Source: an uncultured Clostridia bacterium
GTDB taxonomy: Bacteria > Bacillota > Clostridia > Christensenellales > Borkfalkiaceae
DNA: 64,000 bases
Reading direction: 5' to 3'
NCBI GenBank assembly: GCA_949878885.1
Contig: CATLBN010000001.1
Coordinates: 62,001-126,000, forward strand
The notes under the pieces were generated by a model. That model had not been told where the DNA came from. It saw only the letters and a program-made list of their open reading frames with translations, and searched no databases. A program made the position numbers and the translations under genes. Every line of letters begins with the position of its first letter. Positions within the stretch are counted from its first letter, which is position 1. Shown here one piece after another: positions 60,348-64,000 of this stretch.

Positions 60348-60384
60348 AAAATCCGTTGCGCATTTTGTGCGTTTTTAAAAATTT

Positions 60385-60864
60385 ATGCAGTTTTTTATTT
60401 TTATGGTGTGTATGTTCAGCGGTGTAATCAGCGGAACGGTTTACGACGTTTTTTACGTAGCCCGATGCTGTTTATGCGGCGTGGATAAGGACGAATATAC
60501 CGCAAAAGACAGAATTTTTATTTTTATTTGCGACTTTTTCTATTGTTTAGTGTTTGCCGCAGGTTTTATTTTTACGTCCGTAATGTTCGATTTTTACTCT
60601 TTAAGACTGTATATGTTAATAGGTTGCGTGTTAGGAGCAATCATTTATTTAAAAAGTTTTCACATAATTGTTGCATTTCTGGTAAAGAGGGTATATAATA
60701 AAATACGACAGACTAAGGAGAAGCACAATGAGCGAGCAAAAGCGCAACCGCATCGCCGCCGCAATCACGGTAAACGTAATACTCTTAATCGTCGTTCTCG
60801 TCGCCGTACTAATTTACCAAATGGTGTATCTGGCGGCAGTTTCGTCAAAAGAGAAGCAGATTGA
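60385..60864 (+). CDS. yabQ: Spore cortex biosynthesis protein YabQ
   Basis: Multi-TM, SGTVYDVFYVARCCL, position between yabP and divIC; C-terminal tail overlaps the next gene. Confidence 0.75.
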   Translation: MQFFIFMVCMFSGVISGTVYDVFYVARCCLCGVDKDEYTAKDRIFIFICDFFYCLVFAAGFIFTSVMFDFYSLRLYMLIGCVLGAIIYLKSFHIIVAFLVKRVYNKIRQTKEKHNERAKAQPHRRRNHGKRNTLNRRSRRRTNLPNGVSGGSFVKREAD

Positions 60865-60991
60865 AGCGGAAATTGCCTATTATCAGCAGCTTATAAACGA
60901 AGGTAAGCTGGACTTGGAAACGCTACAATCCGACGAGTATTTAATGGAACTTGCTTTAAAATACGGCTTCTATTTTCCCGACGGCAAATAA
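60728..60991 (+). CDS. FtsB/DivIC-like septum formation initiator
   Basis: Single TM plus coiled coil (SSKEKQIEAEIAYYQQLINEGKL), LALKYGFYFPDGK; RBS aaggag upstream. Confidence 0.8.
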   Translation: MSEQKRNRIAAAITVNVILLIVVLVAVLIYQMVYLAAVSSKEKQIEAEIAYYQQLINEGKLDLETLQSDEYLMELALKYGFYFPDGK

Positions 60992-61047
60992 AACGCGGTA
61001 CTCATAAAAAGCGCACAATTATTTAACTGTTTTTTACAGGAAGTTAT

Positions 61048-61911
61048 ATGAAAATTTCGGCAATAGATATAGGTTCTAATTCTGTCCGCCTCGCAACTTG
61101 CGAAGGCGGAAAAACTTTATATAAAAGACTGAAAACCACAAGACTAGGTGCAGGGCTTGGCGATTGCGGCAGACTCAGCGCAGAGGCGATTGAACGTACG
61201 GCGGCAGCTGTTGCGGAATTTGCCGCGCAGGCTTGTAACGACGGCGCGGACAAGCTTTACGCTTTTGCAACCGCGGCTGTCAGGTCTGCGGTTAACGGCG
61301 GAGATTTTGTAAAGCGCGTTAAAGAAATATGCGGTTTAAACGTTGAAGTTTTAAGCGGCGAAACCGAAGCGCAATGCGGACTTATTGGCGCCGTAGGCTT
61401 GGGCGACGGAGGAATTATAGACGTAGGCGGCGCAAGCACGGAATTTACAGTGCGGTGCGGCGGTAAAATTATATATTCCAAAAGCGTTGACATAGGCACC
61501 GTAAGGCTGTATGACGCCGCGGAAAGGGACAGGCAAAAACTTTTGGGTATTATAGGCGGAAAGTTAAAAGATTTCGGCAATTTCGACGCGTCCGCATATA
61601 AAATTTACGCAATAGGCGGTACGGCGTCGCGGCTTGCTGCAATAAAACATAATTTAAAAGTTTATAATCCCGAAGTTATAAACGGTACGGTTTTGTCGGT
61701 TGAAGAAACGCAATCCATTGCCGAAATGCTTTTGGCTATGCCCGTTGACAGAATTCGCGCTCAAACTATTTGCACGGCGTCCGCCGACGTGGTAGGCGGC
61801 GGCTGTCTTTTAACGGCGCAGGTAATGCGGCATTTTAATCTGCCCTGCGTAACCGTTTCGGACGGCGATAATTTAGAAGGCTATATCAAAATGAAAGAGG
61901 GCGGATTATGA
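61048..61911 (+). CDS. Ppx/GppA-family phosphatase
   Basis: KISAIDIGSNSVRLAT; GGIIDVGGASTEFTV; IYAIGGTASRLAAI. Confidence 0.9.
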   Translation: MKISAIDIGSNSVRLATCEGGKTLYKRLKTTRLGAGLGDCGRLSAEAIERTAAAVAEFAAQACNDGADKLYAFATAAVRSAVNGGDFVKRVKEICGLNVEVLSGETEAQCGLIGAVGLGDGGIIDVGGASTEFTVRCGGKIIYSKSVDIGTVRLYDAAERDRQKLLGIIGGKLKDFGNFDASAYKIYAIGGTASRLAAIKHNLKVYNPEVINGTVLSVEETQSIAEMLLAMPVDRIRAQTICTASADVVGGGCLLTAQVMRHFNLPCVTVSDGDNLEGYIKMKEGGL

Positions 61912-62660
61912 AAACGGCTTGTTCTGTTATAATAAAGGTTTTGTCTTTTGCTTTGCTTGCTTATTCGGGAATACGTATAATATTCGATTGCGGATATTGG
62001 GCGGTTCCCGTAGGTATCATTACGGTAATCTCTTTTCCGCTAAGTACGTTGCTGCACGAACTCGGACATATGCTTTTCGGCGCGATTGTAAAAATAAAGG
62101 CGGTGCCTTCCGATAAAAACTTTAAAACTTTTTTAAAAAATACTTTTATGGAGTGGTGGGGAGCGTCAAGCTGTAACATTATTCCCAAAACCGATAAAAA
62201 GCTTAAAGCGCGGTTGCTTTTTACCGCTTTCGGAGGGCTTGCGATAAACTTCGTTTTTATTTTGCTCGGCGTTTTGGCGCTGTGCGTTCCGGCGGTTCCT
62301 ACGGCGCTATGTGCGCTTTTGCCTGCTTCGTTTCATCTTTTTGCAATGAATTTGCTGCCGTTTTCGTTTAATTGCGGCAAAACCGACGGCTTAATAATTT
62401 ACGAAATAATTAAGGATGAAGATACGTCAAAGGTTATGCTTGCGGTGCTTAAAGTTCAGGCGCAGATTTTAGCGGGAAAACCTATATCGGAAATAGATAA
62501 AAGTCTGCTTTTCGACGTACCGCAGATTTGCGAAGATGAATTGAGTTTTATTTCTCTTACAGAATTGAGGTACGAATACTTTAAGGCGGCAGGCGATTTT
62601 CAGGAAGCGCAAAAATACGCCGAGCGGCTTGAAAGTTTAAAACAATATTTGCCCGGATAA
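61908..62660 (+). CDS. M50-like membrane metalloprotease-type protein
   Basis: HELGH zinc-binding motif within STLLHELGHMLFGAIVKI; several hydrophobic segments; ATGA overlap with the Ppx gene. Confidence 0.6.
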   Translation: MKTACSVIIKVLSFALLAYSGIRIIFDCGYWAVPVGIITVISFPLSTLLHELGHMLFGAIVKIKAVPSDKNFKTFLKNTFMEWWGASSCNIIPKTDKKLKARLLFTAFGGLAINFVFILLGVLALCVPAVPTALCALLPASFHLFAMNLLPFSFNCGKTDGLIIYEIIKDEDTSKVMLAVLKVQAQILAGKPISEIDKSLLFDVPQICEDELSFISLTELRYEYFKAAGDFQEAQKYAERLESLKQYLPG

Positions 62661-62670
62661 AAATTAACAA

Positions 62671-62710
62671 AAACGTCCGCGGTTGCAAACGGCAACCGCG
62701 GACGTTTTTT
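62671..62710. terminator. Bidirectional terminator
   Basis: AACGTCCGCGGTTGCaaacgGCAACCGCGGACGTTttttt, ~14-15-bp stem. Confidence 0.9.
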
Positions 62711-62866
62711 TCAGCTTATTCTGTAAAGCTTTCCAAAGCAGTGCGGGCAAATTCTGCCCCATATTTCCGCTTGTGTTTTGCAAACGTGATTTCCGCAGTT
62801 TCCGCATTCGAAAAAGTTGTTTGCAAAGTCGTTTGAATCCGCATTTCGGCACTTAAAATTTTTCAT
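62711..62866 (-). CDS. Small zinc-ribbon protein, 51 aa
   Basis: MKNFKCRNADSNDFANNFFECGNCGNHVCKTQAEIWGRICPHCFGKLYRIS; CxxC and CxxC pairs; not in the supplied track. Confidence 0.6.
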   Translation of the reverse strand: MKNFKCRNADSNDFANNFFECGNCGNHVCKTQAEIWGRICPHCFGKLYRIS

Positions 62867-63006
62867 AGAAAAAGCATATGTAAAAAGTGAAAATTTTATA
62901 CAAAAAACGTACTTTTTATATTTAAAGTCTTTACTTTGATTATATAATATGGTATAATAATTTAAAGACTTTAATCAGTTGAAAATTTTTTTCAAAGAGG
63001 TAATTT

Positions 63007-64000
63007 ATGCCCGAAAAAATCGAAAGCAATTACGACGCCAATTCGCTTAGAGCGTTAAAAGGTTTGGAACCCGTGCGCGAGCATCCGGGTATGTATATAG
63101 GACCTACCGACGAAAAGGGTTTGCATTGTTTGGTGCGTGAAGTTATAGATAACTCTATCGACGAGGCGCTGGCAGGCTACTGCGATACAATCAACGTAAC
63201 AATTACCGCCGACGGGTCGTGTTCCGTAAAAGACAACGGCAGAGGAATACCTACGGGTATTAATAAAGACGAAGGAATAAGCGGCGTAGAGCTTGCTTTA
63301 ACCAACCTTAACGCGGGCGGAAAGTTCGGCGGCGGCAATAAAGCCGGCGGCTATAAAATTTCTTCGGGTTTGCACGGCGTAGGCGTTTCGTGCGTGAATG
63401 CGCTTTCGGATACGCTTGTTGCCGAAGTTTGTCAAAACGGGCACGTACACCGTCAGGTTTATCACTGCGGTATTCCCGAAGAACCGCTTAAAATAGTTGG
63501 CGACACGCAAGCTACGGGTACGACTATAACTTTCCATCCCGACGCAACTATTTTGGAAACCACGGAATTTCATTACGATACGCTTAAAACGCTTTTGAGG
63601 GAGCTTTCGTATCTTAACAAGGGCTTAACGCTCACTTTAAAGGACGAGCGCGAGGGAAAAGAGCGCGAAGACAGCTTCTGTTACGAAGGCGGAGTCGTTC
63701 ACTTTATAGAAGACATAAATAAAGGCAAGCAAACGCTTTTTGAAAAGCCCGTTTATTTTGAAGACAGCGAAGGCGACGACAGATTTTTAGAAATAGCCAT
63801 TCAGTATAACGACAGCTATTCCGAACAGATTTTCCCCTTCTCCAACAATATCCGTCAGCCCGACGGCGGAACTCACTTGGACGGCTTTAAAGCGGCGCTT
63901 ACAAAAGTTATAAACGACGCGGGCAAACGCCTTAATATTTTAAAAGAAAACGAAAAGCTTTCGGGCGACGACGTGCGCGAGGGCATAACTGCGGTTGTTT
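63007..64000 (+). CDS. gyrB: DNA gyrase subunit B (5' part, runs off the window)
   Basis: LKGLEPVREHPGMYIGPTDEKGLHCLVREVIDNSIDEALAGYCDTI; GGKFGGGNKAGGYKISSGLHGVGVSCVNALS. Open to the window end; absent from the supplied track because it is incomplete. Confidence 0.95.
   Translation, partial: MPEKIESNYDANSLRALKGLEPVREHPGMYIGPTDEKGLHCLVREVIDNSIDEALAGYCDTINVTITADGSCSVKDNGRGIPTGINKDEGISGVELALTNLNAGGKFGGGNKAGGYKISSGLHGVGVSCVNALSDTLVAEVCQNGHVHRQVYHCGIPEEPLKIVGDTQATGTTITFHPDATILETTEFHYDTLKTLLRELSYLNKGLTLTLKDEREGKEREDSFCYEGGVVHFIEDINKGKQTLFEKPVYFEDSEGDDRFLEIAIQYNDSYSEQIFPFSNNIRQPDGGTHLDGFKAALTKVINDAGKRLNILKENEKLSGDDVREGITAVV

Noticed and set aside
1-64000. tRNA or rRNA genes
   Set aside because: No cloverleaf-like or rRNA-conserved segments noticed in intergenic regions; tRNAscan-SE/Infernal would be needed to be certain.

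Overview
The window looks like a contiguous chromosomal segment of an AT-leaning, probably gut-associated, spore-forming Firmicute (Clostridia-like). Lineage and sporulation are inferred from SpoIIE, YabP/YabQ, CwlD, a SigH-like sigma factor, McsAB-ClpC and a bile salt hydrolase-like enzyme. Roughly 0-32.7 kb and 45.8-64 kb are dense housekeeping operons: rnj, aroA, dinB, glnN, clc, purA, dapF, pyrG, dapL, malQ, spoIIE, mnmG, dnaA, recF, plsX-rnc-smc-ftsY, mcsA-mcsB-clpC, mrnC-rlmB-sigma-dnaX-ybaB-recR-gpsA-typA, yabP-yabQ-divIC and the 5' part of gyrB. The accessory part is ~32.7-45.8 kb. It holds a rubrerythrin with two tiny overlapping ORFs, a lipoprotein, a ROK kinase, a choloylglycine hydrolase, a holin-like protein next to a leaderless RHS-type protein, an abrupt RHS/Ku junction leading into a Ku-ligase (NHEJ) pair, two XRE regulators with matching operator-like dyads, and an InlB-repeat lipoprotein. 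Leads most worth testing: (1) an in-phase A AAA AAG slippery heptamer in dnaX followed in the -1 frame by one codon and a stop, at the end of the conserved N-terminal domains; (2) a holin plus leaderless RHS protein as a possible export module, truncated by fusion to a 5'-decapitated ku; (3) a 16-bp motif CATATTNNGGGGGCAA present four times, two copies forming the ends of a MITE-like 129-bp element with a 30-bp perfect palindrome; (4) three related GTGTRCAAA dyad-type sites around the XRE/lipoprotein island; (5) the GGGtGRT/Fe-S scaffold-like gene pair. No rRNA, tRNA, CRISPR array or complete mobile element was recognised by eye. All family assignments are from reading the translations; no database search was run.
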